Shown here piece by piece: positions 11,396-22,359 of a DNA stretch of 64,000 nt. The DNA lies in NCBI GenBank assembly GCA_014529385.2, contig CM043948.1:20452951-20516950 (forward strand). Reading direction: 5' to 3'. Below the pieces are notes generated by a model. It was not told the origin of the DNA, searched no databases, and worked only from the letters and a program-made list of their open reading frames with translations. Position 1 is the stretch's first letter; each line of letters begins with the position of its first letter. The translations under genes and the position numbers were made by a program. This DNA is from Adiantum capillus-veneris (Eukaryota; Streptophyta; Polypodiopsida; Polypodiales; Pteridaceae).

Positions 11396-12288
11396 GGTAA
11401 TAGCTTGATTAAACAATAGATTTACATTACCCAATGTGCTTTGGAGGTTGATCTCTCAAAGCTTTGATGTAGAAGCCACCAAGTTAATTGCCACAGTAGT
11501 AGAGCTCCTTTCTCCCAAGTGTGCTCAAGTGTGTCTAAAATTGAGTGTGAATGGCCTTTATATAGGGGTTTGGAGGTTGCTTGAGGTCCAAAGCATGCCC
11601 ATACCTCCCTTGCTCACTCCCTCTTGCCAAATGAAGGGTTGGAGGTGTCACAAGCCTCTCACTTAGCACTAGAGGTGTCCCTTTTTACCCAATTGAGTGA
11701 TACACCTCATGTACTTACCCATGCTTAGGGTCAACATACCATAAGAGATGGGCTATGGCCATGGGTCATTTATGGTCATACATACACATACCCATACATA
11801 CACATGCACATGCATGCTCATGCACATGCATACATATGCATACCTTAGGCTTAGGATTTAATATATTAACATTAGGATGAGATTTAATTGTCTAAAGTGA
11901 GCTTGGCTTGTCATAATTCAATTCTGAAACTTTCTATTAAAAGACGAGCTTGAGGATGACAGACTAAGGTGTCAGATGCTCACACCTGCTATAATTAGTA
12001 GTTTCCAAGATAGACAGCTATTTTTTATGGAAATTCAGGACGGGATAGATTTAAACGAGACGGTCGCGTCTAGGTGGGTGTAAGCACCTCAAAACTTTCT
12101 ATTTTTGGACGAAAATGATAAACAAGTAAAAATTTTATTTTTGAAAATCTTATAATAATATATTTAACATTGGCTCATCAAGCTGGACAAACTGCCAAAA
12201 ATAGTAACTTTTTGCTTATGACCAAAATGGCCTGATATGTAATCCATTACATGGGAATCCACTTTCCAAGGGTGGCAGAGACCTTACA

Positions 12289-12905
12289 AATAGCACACAC
12301 ATCTAGGGTTGCTAGGATATGAGTCCATTCTAATCGCTCAAGAGATTCTTCAAAAAAAGGTCCAGGAACATATTCTTTATCTTCAAGCACTCTTTCCACG
12401 ATACACTCTTCTCGTTTCAAACTCCCACATTGTGATGCACCCCACATACATAGCTCTTTGGGCTTATCTAACCAAGCTGAAAGCTTCGATCTTGCTATTG
12501 TAGCTGAATCAAACTTTTCCAATGGGGTTCACTTCATGTCTTTGTAGCTATGGTCTTTAAGGTTTATGCGCATCATGGTTTCATGTGTCTGAGTTATATA
12601 TGATCATATCCCCAATCTTGAACCATCTTAAGTTGTCTCATAAATGGCCGTCCAAGATGTCGTAATTGTTCTTCTTATCAAAGTCAATTACGGCAAAGGC
12701 ATGCTCATACTCAATGCCGCAAGCAGTAACACTCATTTTCTCTAGAAGTCCTAGGGTTTTTTCCACATCTGCTAGTTGCAATCTCATTGTAGTAGCCCTC
12801 AAAGCAGGTCGCGTACGGCTAAGAGTGGCTTCTTTCCTACAACTTGTAATCCTCATATCTTCAGCTCTGGTGATGACATTTCAATTTTTAAACTTGCAAT
12901 TTGTT
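12289..12905 (-). pseudogene. Family F protease and linker fragment
   Basis: The minus strand encodes a retroviral-protease remnant: a degenerate segment near 12850, then CGIEYEHAFAVIDFDKKNNY and the ILG-like core, followed by the linker KREECIVERVLEDKEYV. Each block has a counterpart on the plus strand at 49270-49720 (CGIEYDHTFAIVEFDKKKNY, KQEECILERALEDKEYV). The active-site DSGAG block readable at about 49139 is not readable here. Stops and frame changes separate the blocks, so it is dead. Confidence 0.75.
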
Positions 12906-12969
12906 GCTTTTTGATACTCTTTCATTCAAGTATGCTCGTTGTTGATTCTACTGTGATTTTTGATTACGT

Positions 12970-14519
12970 TGGTGCAGCCAAAGTTGGTATGTGAAAGGAA
13001 GTGTTCTATGCCAAAAAGTGGATGCTAGAAGGTGCATGACAAAGTGCAAAAGAAAATGTGGAAGACCTGTCAAGCACGCGCTAGTGGAGGTGTATGCTTG
13101 ATGTGAATTTTTAGGCCAAAAAGGCTCCAAAAGTGGTCCATTTGAGATGACAGGTAAAGGTTCCCTAAGTGCCGAATCAGTGCTCTAGAATGTGGTCTTC
13201 AAGATGCTCTAGAAGTCGGTACAGACGGCTTGTCCCGATTGGAAAGATATTCAAGTTTGAAGTAGAATGGTTGCAGATCCTCGATGCATAGTGCAGCTGG
13301 GGACAAGTGGCCAAAGTGGATGTCAGCAGATAGACACGTAGTGCTTGAGTTGGTGAGCATGCTTGTGTTTCCAAATTGCTAATTGGAGCTCTAAATTGCA
13401 ACTTGGGGCCATTTAAACATTTTCCAAGGGCCGTGTTTGTGCTCACTTGATCGCATTGAGAGAGGTGCCATTTGGAATTTTTTGGACCTTGAACAGTTCT
13501 AGACAATAGTGGATGATTCATGGAGCTAGCCAAAACTAATGGCTTAGCAATCAAGTGCACGGTGGCCGAGATACGTCGATAGGAAGTTGGCGACAGATTC
13601 CAAAAAGGAGTTTGCAAGTGTTTTGTTTCGTTTTGAAGCCTTACGTTCAAGGCCATTCTAGGTCCGAAATGCAGGATGGAAGTGAAAAGTTGGAGCCTGT
13701 ATTGAAAGATTTTAATGCGGTCTTTACGGGGCAATGATCGGGTTAGTGAGCACGAATTGGGGGCAGCTCTAGTTGGGGCAAAAATAAGGATCTTTTGGGA
13801 ATTTTAGAGGACTTTGGGAGTTTCGAAGGGGCTAGGGGCCATCGAGATGCCATGTGGCGTGGGCTTATCCCACATGCACAAGATAAGGTAGGTAGCAAAG
13901 GGTTTATGAGCTAGGGTGTGTCCTTCCTATAGATAACTCAAAGCGTGGGATTTGGAGCTCCTAGAGGAGGTGGCCATGGCGATGGTGGTTGGGGCTCTAT
14001 GCATAGTGGCGCTACCGTGGAGTCGATGGCTTTTAGTTGATGGAGGCGACAAGTGCTTGTGGGACAATGGGCGGCGGCCAGCGGTGGCACATTTTTGTTG
14101 TTCGATGGCTCAGTGCTGAATGATGACATGGTGGCCCGCCCTAAGGGTCTAATCCCACAAGCCCGTTGGACCCCATCTTTTGAAGATAAAGTCAAACCCC
14201 CCCCCCCCCCCCCCAAACCCCACCCCACCCCACCCCACCCCACCCACCCTAGCGACCTCGCTAGTGCCTTGGGGTAGGGGAGGTTTCATGCGTGAAGAAG
14301 AGAGAGGAAGAGAGTCGGGGTAGAAAGAGGGTGGTCATAGAGTAAGGGTGAGGGTGTATGACTTAGGAGGCATTTCAAGAACCCATCCAAGGGGAAAATG
14401 AGGGCAGTACAAGGCCAAACCTTAAAGGGTGCAAAGGAAAGTGGGCAAGCTACGAGCGATTCAAAGGGCCGGATAAAGCAAGCAAAGGGGCAAGTCCGAG
14501 GGTGAGTCCCATGCAGGAG

Positions 14520-14581
<62 letters not shown>

Positions 14582-14582
14582 C

Positions 14583-14640
<58 letters not shown>

Positions 14641-15570
14641 CAAAGGGTAGTGCAAAGAGCCGGTCAAAGGAGATCAAGAGCCCATCAAAAGGGGCTTCCA
14701 CGGTTAAAGGATCAGTGAAGAGAAAAGCTGACCAAGAAGGCCCTCAACCTTTCAAAGGTGGGGAGAAAGAGGTTTAAAAAAAGGGTAATTAAGAAGTAAA
14801 ATTGCCAAGGGGCACTACCAACATTGCTACTGCATCCCCCTTCAAGAGATCAAAGAGAGAGCATATGAAACAAGGTGGCTACCCCTCCCAAAAGTTACCA
14901 AATTGACATGCAAGGTGGACCAATCAGAGGCCAGATGCCCAAATTGAAAGGGGACCCCCTATAAAAGTCATCTTTTAGTCATTTTTAGGGGTTCTTTGCC
15001 TGTCGTTTGCATGGGAGCCAAGGTGAATGGGTTTTTTTCCTAAGGGCTCTTTTGTGCCGAGGTGTGTGCTTGCAAAGCCCCAAGTGTGCATTTTCTTGTA
15101 TGGCGACCAAGTGGGTGCGCCATTTGATATAAAAGAGTTTTACATGGTGTTTTGAGAAATGGTGAAGCTTCCATGGTGTTTCTCTCGCATCATTTTCCCT
15201 ACCCCCCCCCCCCCCCCTTCTCTACTTCTTTTGCTTGTGTGTGTGGTGCAGGTGCGGATGTGTGTGCCCCACGGGCCCCTTCTTTGTGTGTGGAATGGAA
15301 ATGAGAGTGCGGTTTCACTCTTGGAAGTGGTGTGTGGCTCAAAATGAGATGTGAGATGTGTGGCTAGTTGTGGCTTCCATGTTTATGTGTCAATGTGTGT
15401 TGGTGATGGCTTGCTAGCGTATGTCACAATTTTAGAAGGTGAGCTCTAGTGGATCGAGGTGCTATGTATGCCCTAGAGTATAGAGAGGCCTTTGTTTGTG
15501 TGTCGGGTGTGTTGCCCCTTTTCTCCTCTCCATCTTCTTGTGACCCCACTGAGGAGCGTCTGATGCTCCT
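12970..15570 (+). mobile_element. Family C gypsy LTR / 5' region, copy 1
   Basis: The sequence from TTGGTGCAGCCAAAGTTGG (12970) to the CACTGAGGAGC...TGATGCTCC block near 15560 matches the reverse complement of 45341 down to about 43390 in patches. Shared patches include ...AAGTGGATGTCAG..., ...TGATGACATGGT..., the poly-C plus CTAGCGA..CGCTAGTG stretch, and the ...GTATGCCCTAG... region. The match starts one base before a TG, so 12971 is a likely LTR start. The end is uncertain because LTR and leader cannot be separated from these two copies. Low-complexity tracts inside are poly-C at 14198-14213 and 15202-15217 and the GT/GA tract at 14522-14638. I support no gene here. Confidence 0.7.
14522..14638. 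repeat. (TG)n(AG)n compound microsatellite
   Basis: About 43 bp of TG repeats are followed directly by about 70 bp of AG repeats with few interruptions. Apparent open frames across it (runs of CV, RE, SL or TH) are artefacts of the repeat. Confidence 0.95.
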
Positions 15571-15641
15571 AATAGTTAAAACTGAAGCAATGATTTCATG
15601 ATGGAAAAGGTGCTACCTTTGAAGAGCAAGTGCTGTTAGAG

Positions 15642-16175
15642 ATGGAGTGGACAGGTTTTCCCATTTTCACTAGGGTCGAAACTGCAAAAACTTGACTCCA
15701 AGAGTACGGATTGTTCGTGTTGGAAAGTGGTTTATCAAGAGAAGATGGTGCGGTACAGGTGTTTCCTCTCCTGGTTTGTGGTAAAGTGAGGCTATGGCTT
15801 GATGGCTTGTGTGATGAAGAAAAGATGGATTGTAAAGCCCTAGAGGTGGCTTTTTGAAGCACATATGTAGCGGATGTGCAACTGGACAAAGTGAAGCAAA
15901 AGCTAGATGGATAGGAGCACATCTTGGAAGAAGATTTTCAAGCGTTCGTATGGGATTTTGAAGTCCTTTGGGGATGGCTAATCAAGTTAATTGCTGCAGA
16001 GAAAGCTAGTTTTTTAAAGTTGAGAAAATTCATGAATTTCCTACATGAGGAAGTGTGTGACAAGGTTGAGATAGATGGCCCGGTGCCATACGAAGAAGCA
16101 GTGGCTCTATCAAAAGGGCGGACCAAAATGATTCTGAAGAAGCGCAAAGTTATACGAGGTTTGCTAAACGTGTGA
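15642..16175 (+). pseudogene. Family C gag, copy 1
   Basis: From ATG at 15642 one frame reads through several stop codons to 16175 and matches the gag at 42689-43359: MEWTGFPIFTRVE corresponds to FGPIFTGVEYPE, and later EEDFQAFVWDFEVLWGWL corresponds to SKDFSIFIEQFEACWKQL, ending with KGRTKMILKK against KSRKVKQKL. This is the Ty3/gypsy capsid fold. The stops (TGA, TGA, TAG) within 95 codons show that it is an old copy. The last 84 codons (15924-16175) are open. Confidence 0.75.
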
Positions 16176-16215
16176 TGCCAAAGCAGGGTGATGTAGTGGC
16201 AGTCAAGCACAGGTA

Positions 16216-16979
16216 GTGCAAAGGATTGTGCATGTGCGAGAAGAACCAAAGTTTCTTTGGCTACAGAGAGACAGGGTGGTTCCTATGCCAAGGATGCTAG
16301 CTAGAGAGGTGCCAATTGCGGAGGATGTGCAGGTGGTTCCAGATCGGATAGAGAATGTGCTACCAAATCAAGGTATGGCTATAGAATCTCCACAGTGAAG
16401 TGTGGTAAAGGCCAAAGGGTACATTTTGCAGATGAGGTCAAAGTAGTGAAATTAGAGGATCTTCCTGAGTTCAAGATAGAGGAAGAGATTGAGCCGAGTG
16501 ACAATAGCTCAATGGATGCCAACATGAGTTGGGAGACCGAGTCATCTCATATTAGGTATGATGAGTATGACCTCTTGCATGTGAGTGGAGAGGCAATGAA
16601 TGTTTGCAAGGAGTAGGATGAAGTGCAAGCCGAGATGCTTGATGAAGACCAAGTGGAGCAATCCAGGCCTATAAGTAATGATATGCAGGTAAAGGTGATG
16701 TGTGGTGCCATGCTAATGGCTCTGTTGGTGAAAGTGGCGGTGGAATGTGGTATGGTGGTGCAAAAGGTGCGGAATCTTGCCAAAAGAGATATGGCAATCT
16801 TGCCTATGGTGGTGGAGCATGATGCAGTAGGAGGGCAGATACTTGAAGAGAAAGTGATTGAATCCAATAAGCAGGGGGTGTTAACTGACCTTGAAGGGCT
16901 AGTTGATGATGAGGAGCTTGATGATGTTGGAATTGAGTGCATGGTAGGTGAGAAGGCAAATGTGGAGCCAAATATATAG
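16216..16979 (+). pseudogene. Degenerate acidic region after family C gag
   Basis: Two adjoining open stretches in one frame (16395-16616 and 16623-16979) are separated only by a TAG at 16614-16616. They follow a third stretch in another frame (16216-16398). The encoded sequence is acidic and low in recognisable motifs (for example VKLEDLPEFKIEEEIEPSD). By position it would be the gag-pol linker of family C copy 1. No protease or RT is readable downstream; the sequence runs into the CT tract at 17304. Confidence 0.5.
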
Positions 16980-17301
16980 GTGTTTCTAGTGCTACAAGTG
17001 TGATGTATGGGAGATGGTAAGGATTTCAAGGCGTATCCAAGCTTTCTAAGGAGGATTCTAAGTGGTGGTTGAAGGGTATTCTGATAAGTGCAGCTATGCA
17101 ATGGGCTGTTGAACAGGTACAAGATTTGCTTGCACCCCCTCTGTCTCCTTCTCTACGTGCATACAGGTTTAGAGTATTCTCTGCCGTGCGGTTTTTTCAT
17201 AGAGTAGAGTGCCTTTCTCTCCTTCTCTGTGTGGTGTTTCTGCAATGCATTCCCTTCTTTCCTCTACGTGCGGTTCTCTACTGTGTGTGCTTAGTTATCC
17301 A

Positions 17302-17454
<153 letters not shown>

Positions 17455-18300
17455 GGAGCCTTCTCGTCGCGGTTAGGTGTGTGTGAATGTCTGTGCCAAA
17501 GTTTGGTCTTGTTGATGATTGGACCCTTCATGATGTATGTTCATGCGTTGAGCTCTTTTTCTTCAGGTTTTCTTGATCCGGCTTCGTGTCCACCAGTACA
17601 CAGTCGAGTAGAGTTTTTCAAGTAGTTCACAACTGCTTACGCAATTACTGGACGGCAAAGAAAAGGGAACAAAGAGAGAGGCAAAGGTAGCAGACTTTCT
17701 GTGCTGACATGCGGAAGGATGTCCAACTCAATGAGAAGCAAAAAAGGAAGATTCTTCATGCCATGTCAAGGTGCTGAGAAGAGCAAATGCAAGGATTTAC
17801 AACCAAACTCCAAGAAGAGATTTTTGAACAGTTACTCCAGTAACTAGTATTTTGCAACCTACAGATCTCAGCACATTCTATAAAGAGAGAAATTCTTTCC
17901 AACATTTGCAACACCTTGGCAGAAGTCAAGGTCCCGCACTCAGCCATGGAAATGCTTTTCAAGAGGGCAACAGTGATGGCATGTAATAATTTGAGGGATG
18001 AATTATATCCAAGTCCCTTTATAGACAGAGCACTTGCAAAGTCGTTGGGCATACACAAAAGAAACATCGGTTTTGCGAATGCATGACTCCATTTAGAGTA
18101 TGAGAACAATCCTTTTTCAGTCTTAGCATGTCAATAGCAAGATCATCGTTCTACAAACATCATAGAGGACATTAAGGAGGTTGTGTTTGGTTTCTGGATA
18201 GCAGAGACTCGAGTCTCTCCGAACAAGGACATATGCCAAAGGCGTATCGGCAGAAAGGATATTCTTATGCATCCATTGCATTTGCTGGATCAACCTCAAG

Positions 18301-19523
18301 TATTATCAACCATTTCCAAGTAGTAAATTGACCAATGTTCACCATTGTCAAGCTGTCACAACCACAATCAAACTATAAAAAACCATTGTCAAGTAGTATA
18401 GTGACCATTGTTCACTACTTTCAAGCTGTCAGAACCACTGTCAAACTGTTAAAAAAACTTTGAGAACTAAGAAAAAAATCAAAAGTGGTTGAATCCCCCT
18501 TCAAGTAATTTGCAACGTAGTTAAAGTATTGATAATGATTTAAAGTACCTAAAATACTGCTCTCAACCACCTTAGTGTGGAAGCTTGTACTTTGCAAAGT
18601 GCTGAAACAGTTTTTTACCACTTTAAAAACACTTGCAATCAGTCAAGTGCTTAGGTGAGCACCTATGTAAGCGCTTGGAAGTTTTCAAATCACTTGAGGT
18701 GATTGAAAGTGAAAAACAAACCACTTAATGACCACTTTCAATATTTTTAGGTGGTTTTAAGTGCTTCAGGTGGTTTGAAATCTGCTAAGTGCTTGGGTGA
18801 GAACCATGAAGATTTCAAACCACTTGAATATGATTGTAAGTAGTTTGATGACCCTTTTCAATCACATTTAGGTGGTTTTAAGTGCTTCAGGTGGTTTGAA
18901 ATCTTGTAAGTGCTCAAGTGAAAACCTAGGTAAGCACTTCGAAGATTTCAAACCATCTGAAGGTGATTGAAAGTGGTTTGATAAGCTTTTTCAATCACCG
19001 CTAGGTGGTTTTAAGTGCTTCAAGTGGTTTCAAGTAAGTCAAAGACACTTTCAAACATGCAAACCACTTCTAAGTGGTTAATGTTCCTCTTGAGTGCTTT
19101 TGAAAACCCAAGATTTGGGTGTTAGCCAACTGAAGGTGATTGAAAGTGGTAAACAAACCACTCGAAAGTGGTTAAATGACCACTTTCAATCACCTATAGG
19201 TGGTTTAAAGTGCTTGAGTGAGAACCTATGTAAGCACTTGGAAGATTTCAAACCACTTGAAGGTGATTGAATGTGGTAAACAAACCATTGAAAGCTGTTT
19301 GATGAAATTTTTCAATCACCTTCAGGTCGTTTAGAGTGCTTCAAGTGGTTTCAAGAAGTTTAAAGCCCCTTTCAAACATGAAAAACAACTTCTTAGTGGT
19401 AAGTGTTCCTCTTATGTTCTTCACAAACACGAGAGTGGGTGTTATAACTTGTAGGTGATGGTACCAACCATTTTGGTTATTTGTTGTCACAATATCTCTT
19501 TATTGCCTGCCTTTTTGTGCAAG
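18301..19523. repeat. AAGTG-rich degenerate tandem array interrupting gene A
   Basis: This 1.2-kb stretch is built from diverged units of about 120-130 bp, recognisable by TAGGTGGTTTTAAGTGCTTC near 18750, 18870 and 19002, with weaker copies near 19198 and 19324. Each unit has local inverted repeats (CCACTTGAAGGTGATTG against CAATCACC..AGGTGG). CAAG borders it on both sides (18297-18300 and 19520-19523). Removing the array with one CAAG restores the reading frame of gene A exactly. It could be an insertion with a 4-bp duplication or an intron filled with repeats; the obvious GT-AG choices do not keep the frame as neatly. Confidence 0.75.
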
Positions 19524-20658
19524 TGGAATTTTATAGGCAGTTTCAGGATATGCATCCGACGGTGCCCATTTCACTAAGATGATTTGAGAATTTGAAGACC
19601 TTTTTTGCTTAAAAATTGTGGGACCACAATATCTATTGCTGCAAATATCGTGTGCAAGCTGTCTAATTGAAAGATGCTTTCAACCAAATGTGTCAAGGTA
19701 GGTTTGGAGTACATGGAGAATCTTGAAACTGTGCTTGTGATGTTTGTGACCCTGCAGTAAATGGCAGTATATGTGTGGCTGCAAATTCAACATGTGAGAG
19801 CCTCACAACACTATGGGAGTCCTTTTGTGTCCTAAACCAAAAAATTCCATGTTTCATTTACACAACTGCTTGATGGGAAATTGCGATCAGTGTGGTGGCA
19901 AACAACTCAAATGTTGTCCTCTTGAAGTACACAATGACAACTTTCAGGTGGCTGCAAAGGTTTTTGTTGGTGTGGAGACACAATCTATACATGAAGATGG
20001 CCAGCACTACAAAAGGAAAGATCTTGTTATTCAGCAGATTGGGTGCTCCATTTTCATTTCATTCATGAAAGACAATCTTACCAAGTTTATCAAACATAAC
20101 TACATCTACAGATGGCAGGCCAACCAATTCAAAGAGTGTCTACAAGTTTGCAAAAACATATAGTTCTAAAATTCAGAATGAGATCCAATCCATGCACTGG
20201 TATTCTAGTCAGGTGAGCATTTTGGTCCACATCTGCTATGTGCACTCGACAATGGGAGACATCATAAAAATTCTCCATTTTTATATATCTGATGACAATG
20301 TGTAGGACACATTGTTCATTCAACATTGCTTTCTTTTGCATGACCAGTGGTTGAAGGACCACGGTTTTTGTTCAAAGTGAATCTGGGTGTGGTCTGATGG
20401 TGCAGCATCACAATTCAAAGCACGATGGCCTTTCTTCTTTGTTGCAAGGTTTTATCAACTTATTGGGCTTGAGATGATGCACAACTATTTTGGGTCAGGT
20501 CATGGAAAAGGTGAACATGATGGTGCTGGCACAGTCATAAAGAGGGCATTAACCCATGAGCAATTGAAGGTGGATGGACACTCCCTGTATAATGCAGCAA
20601 TAGTGGTCAACTACCTCACCCTAATAAACAATAGAAAAGACTGCTGGTCATCCATGAA

Positions 20659-20986
20659 CAAGGTCTATAGGGTCTTCTAGGAGATCAAGGTGGGTGATGT
20701 GCTGAGAGATATAGAATGGGATTGCAAGAAAATCAATGGATCATGTTTGATGCATTGTGTGAATGGATTCTCTTCAACAGATAGGACTACACTGAGGTGT
20801 AAAAATATGTCCTAATTTTTTCAAGGTCTATAGGGTCTTCTAGGAGATCAAGGTGGGTGATGTGCTAAGAGATATAGAATGGGATTGCAAGAAAATCAAT
20901 GGATCATGTTTGATGCATCGTGTGAATGGCTTCTCTTCAACAGATAGGACTACACTGAGGTGTAAACATATGTCCTAATTTTTTCA
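20659..20986. repeat. 163-bp tandem duplication inside gene A
   Basis: The sequence beginning AAGGTCTATAGGGTCTTC at 20660 recurs at 20823 and matches, with only a handful of differences, to the ...TGTCCTAATTTTTTCA block. A length of 163 is not a multiple of three, so the duplication itself breaks the frame. Confidence 0.9.
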
Positions 20987-21529
20987 TGCTTGTGTGCATG
21001 GTCAATGGAGAATATGTGCAAACAAAGCACACATAGAAGCATGGCAGTACTTGAGGATCATACCAACAGAGGCTGACATAGTGGAGATGTTTCAAGTGAT
21101 GAGGAGATTGATGCACCTATGCATGCTGGCCATCACAATTATTTGAGTGATGCCTTACGAGTTGGAGATAACTTTGGAGTCAATGTTGAGGAGGAAGACT
21201 CTAATTTTTATATAGTGAGGTGTTGCATGGAGAAGAGGCTATCCACCGTGACTCAAAAGGATGTGTGGCACAATCAAATAAAGAAGAACTCCTTTTATGT
21301 TGAGGGACACTTTTATGATAAATTCAAAGGATGCTCCGATCGATATGTGTTATTAGATGATAGGCCTCCTGCTTCCATGTACTCGCACCTAGTTTGATGC
21401 CTTAAGTCCCCCTTGTATCCTGAGAGAAATGAGCCTAATGTCTACACTTTGATTGATACCATGTATGAGCACATCTACAATAGAATGCCCTCTAATAGCA
21501 AGCCAATTTGAAACACATTGATCTCATAC

Positions 21530-21880
21530 CCCTCCTAACCATTGGAAAGTGGTTTAGAACCACTTGCAAGTGCTATCTAAACCACTAGCAAGTGGTTTTG
21601 GTGGACCACTAGCAAGTTATATCTTAACCAGTGGTAAAGGCTATCTTAACCACTACAAGTGGTTTTGAACCACTAGCAAGAGGTTCTTAACCACTTGCAA
21701 GAGCTATCTTAACCATGAGCAAAAGGTTCAGAACTATTGCAAGTGGTCCAGAAGGCCTTTTCAAGTGGTTCAAAACCTCTTTCAAGTGGTTCTTTACCAC
21801 TTGCTTGTGGCTACCAATTTACATAATACAAATGGTTGTAAACCACTTGCATGTGGTCCACAGTTCACAAGTGGTATAGT
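21530..21880. repeat. Mixed AAGTGG/CCACTT short-repeat cluster
   Basis: Repeated elements such as AACCACTTGCAAGTG, CACTAGCAAGTGGTTT and TTCAAGTGGTTC follow directly after gene A. Both orientations of the CCACTT word occur, unlike the arrays at 18.3 and 24.1 kb. The next 480 bp (21881-22359) contain nothing I recognise. Confidence 0.75.
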
Positions 21881-22359
21881 TTGCACTTTTGCCCACTAAT
21901 CGCTCATATTTATCTTCTACAAAATCCCTAAGAAAATTTTCTAAAACAATTTAAAATCAACTTATAATAAGAATCTTGCAAGGCACACAACAAAATGGTC
22001 GATTGAATAGCAAATCATGTCTCTACATTAGAAATCGGTATTGAATTTGGCAATACAATGTCGCCTGTTTCCCCATTTTACAAAAAGAAGTCCTCATCAT
22101 GAGTTACATTATCAAACTTGTCATGGGTATTTACATAAATGATCACAGGTACACAACTCTTAAGATTTCTATTGAGACCGGAGATTAGAAGGCGGCCTTT
22201 TATAACGTGTTTGTGGCGGTGGTGGAGGTAGCACTTTGCCTTTGCCGCTTGATTATTTTTTTCTCACAGAGTCAACTATTTGAAGATCTGCCACCCTCTT
22301 CTTCTAGCATCCAGTTTACAATAAGTAATCAACTCCGATCGATTATCTGTTTTCTTCCA

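Larger units (their letters stand above)
9611..12288 (-). mobile_element. 2.68-kb TG...CA insertion (solo LTR or small LTR element) with AATAG duplication
   Basis: The insert starts TGTGAGGTTCCCACC, ends GAGACCTTACA, and is flanked on both sides by aatag (9606-9610 and 12289-12293). Removing it with one duplication joins two pieces of family F that are continuous in the copy at 49.7 kb. Ends of TG...CA and a 5-bp duplication fit an LTR or LTR element. I did not find a second copy of its ends inside, so a very long solo LTR is possible. Inside are an open frame at 10640-10825 (minus, begins MAPKRTRVSE, gag-start-like but only 61 codons), two small tandem repeats, and a (CATACA)-rich patch near 11777-11843. 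Nothing else is recognised. Confidence 0.75.
17709..21519 (+). pseudogene. Gene A: decayed multi-domain transposase-like gene
   Basis: One reading frame from ATG at 17709 reads through four stops to 18300. It then resumes exactly in frame at 19524 if 18301-19523 is removed (...LLDQPQ-V-EFYRQF). Motifs in order: FWIAETRVSPNKD (18190s); EFYRQFQDMHPTVPISLR with FENLKTFF and KLWDHNIYCCKYRV (19526-19680); a cysteine cluster (CACDVCDP, later CLMGNCDQCGGKQLKCCP, 19720-19920); QNEIQSMHWYSSQV (20175-20215); SDGAASQFK (20393); HNYFGSGHGKGEHDGAG (20480-20530); and VLLDDRPPASMYSHLV (21350-21397). The pattern SDGxxxQFK...HGKGxxDGxG is one I recall from transposon-encoded proteins of animals and non-seed plants with an RNase H-like core; this is memory, not a search. 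Frameshifts near 19820 and a 163-bp duplication at 20659 add to the decay. After the TGA at 21395 the frame stays open to about 21510. Confidence 0.72.

Noticed and set aside
13177-13734. 185-codon minus-strand frame
   Set aside because: It lies in the family C LTR region, is not conserved as a frame in the inverted copy, and has no recognisable domain.
14450-14777. Open frames of about 70-90 codons across the GT/GA tract
   Set aside because: They encode only RE, SL, CV or TH runs from the dinucleotide repeat.
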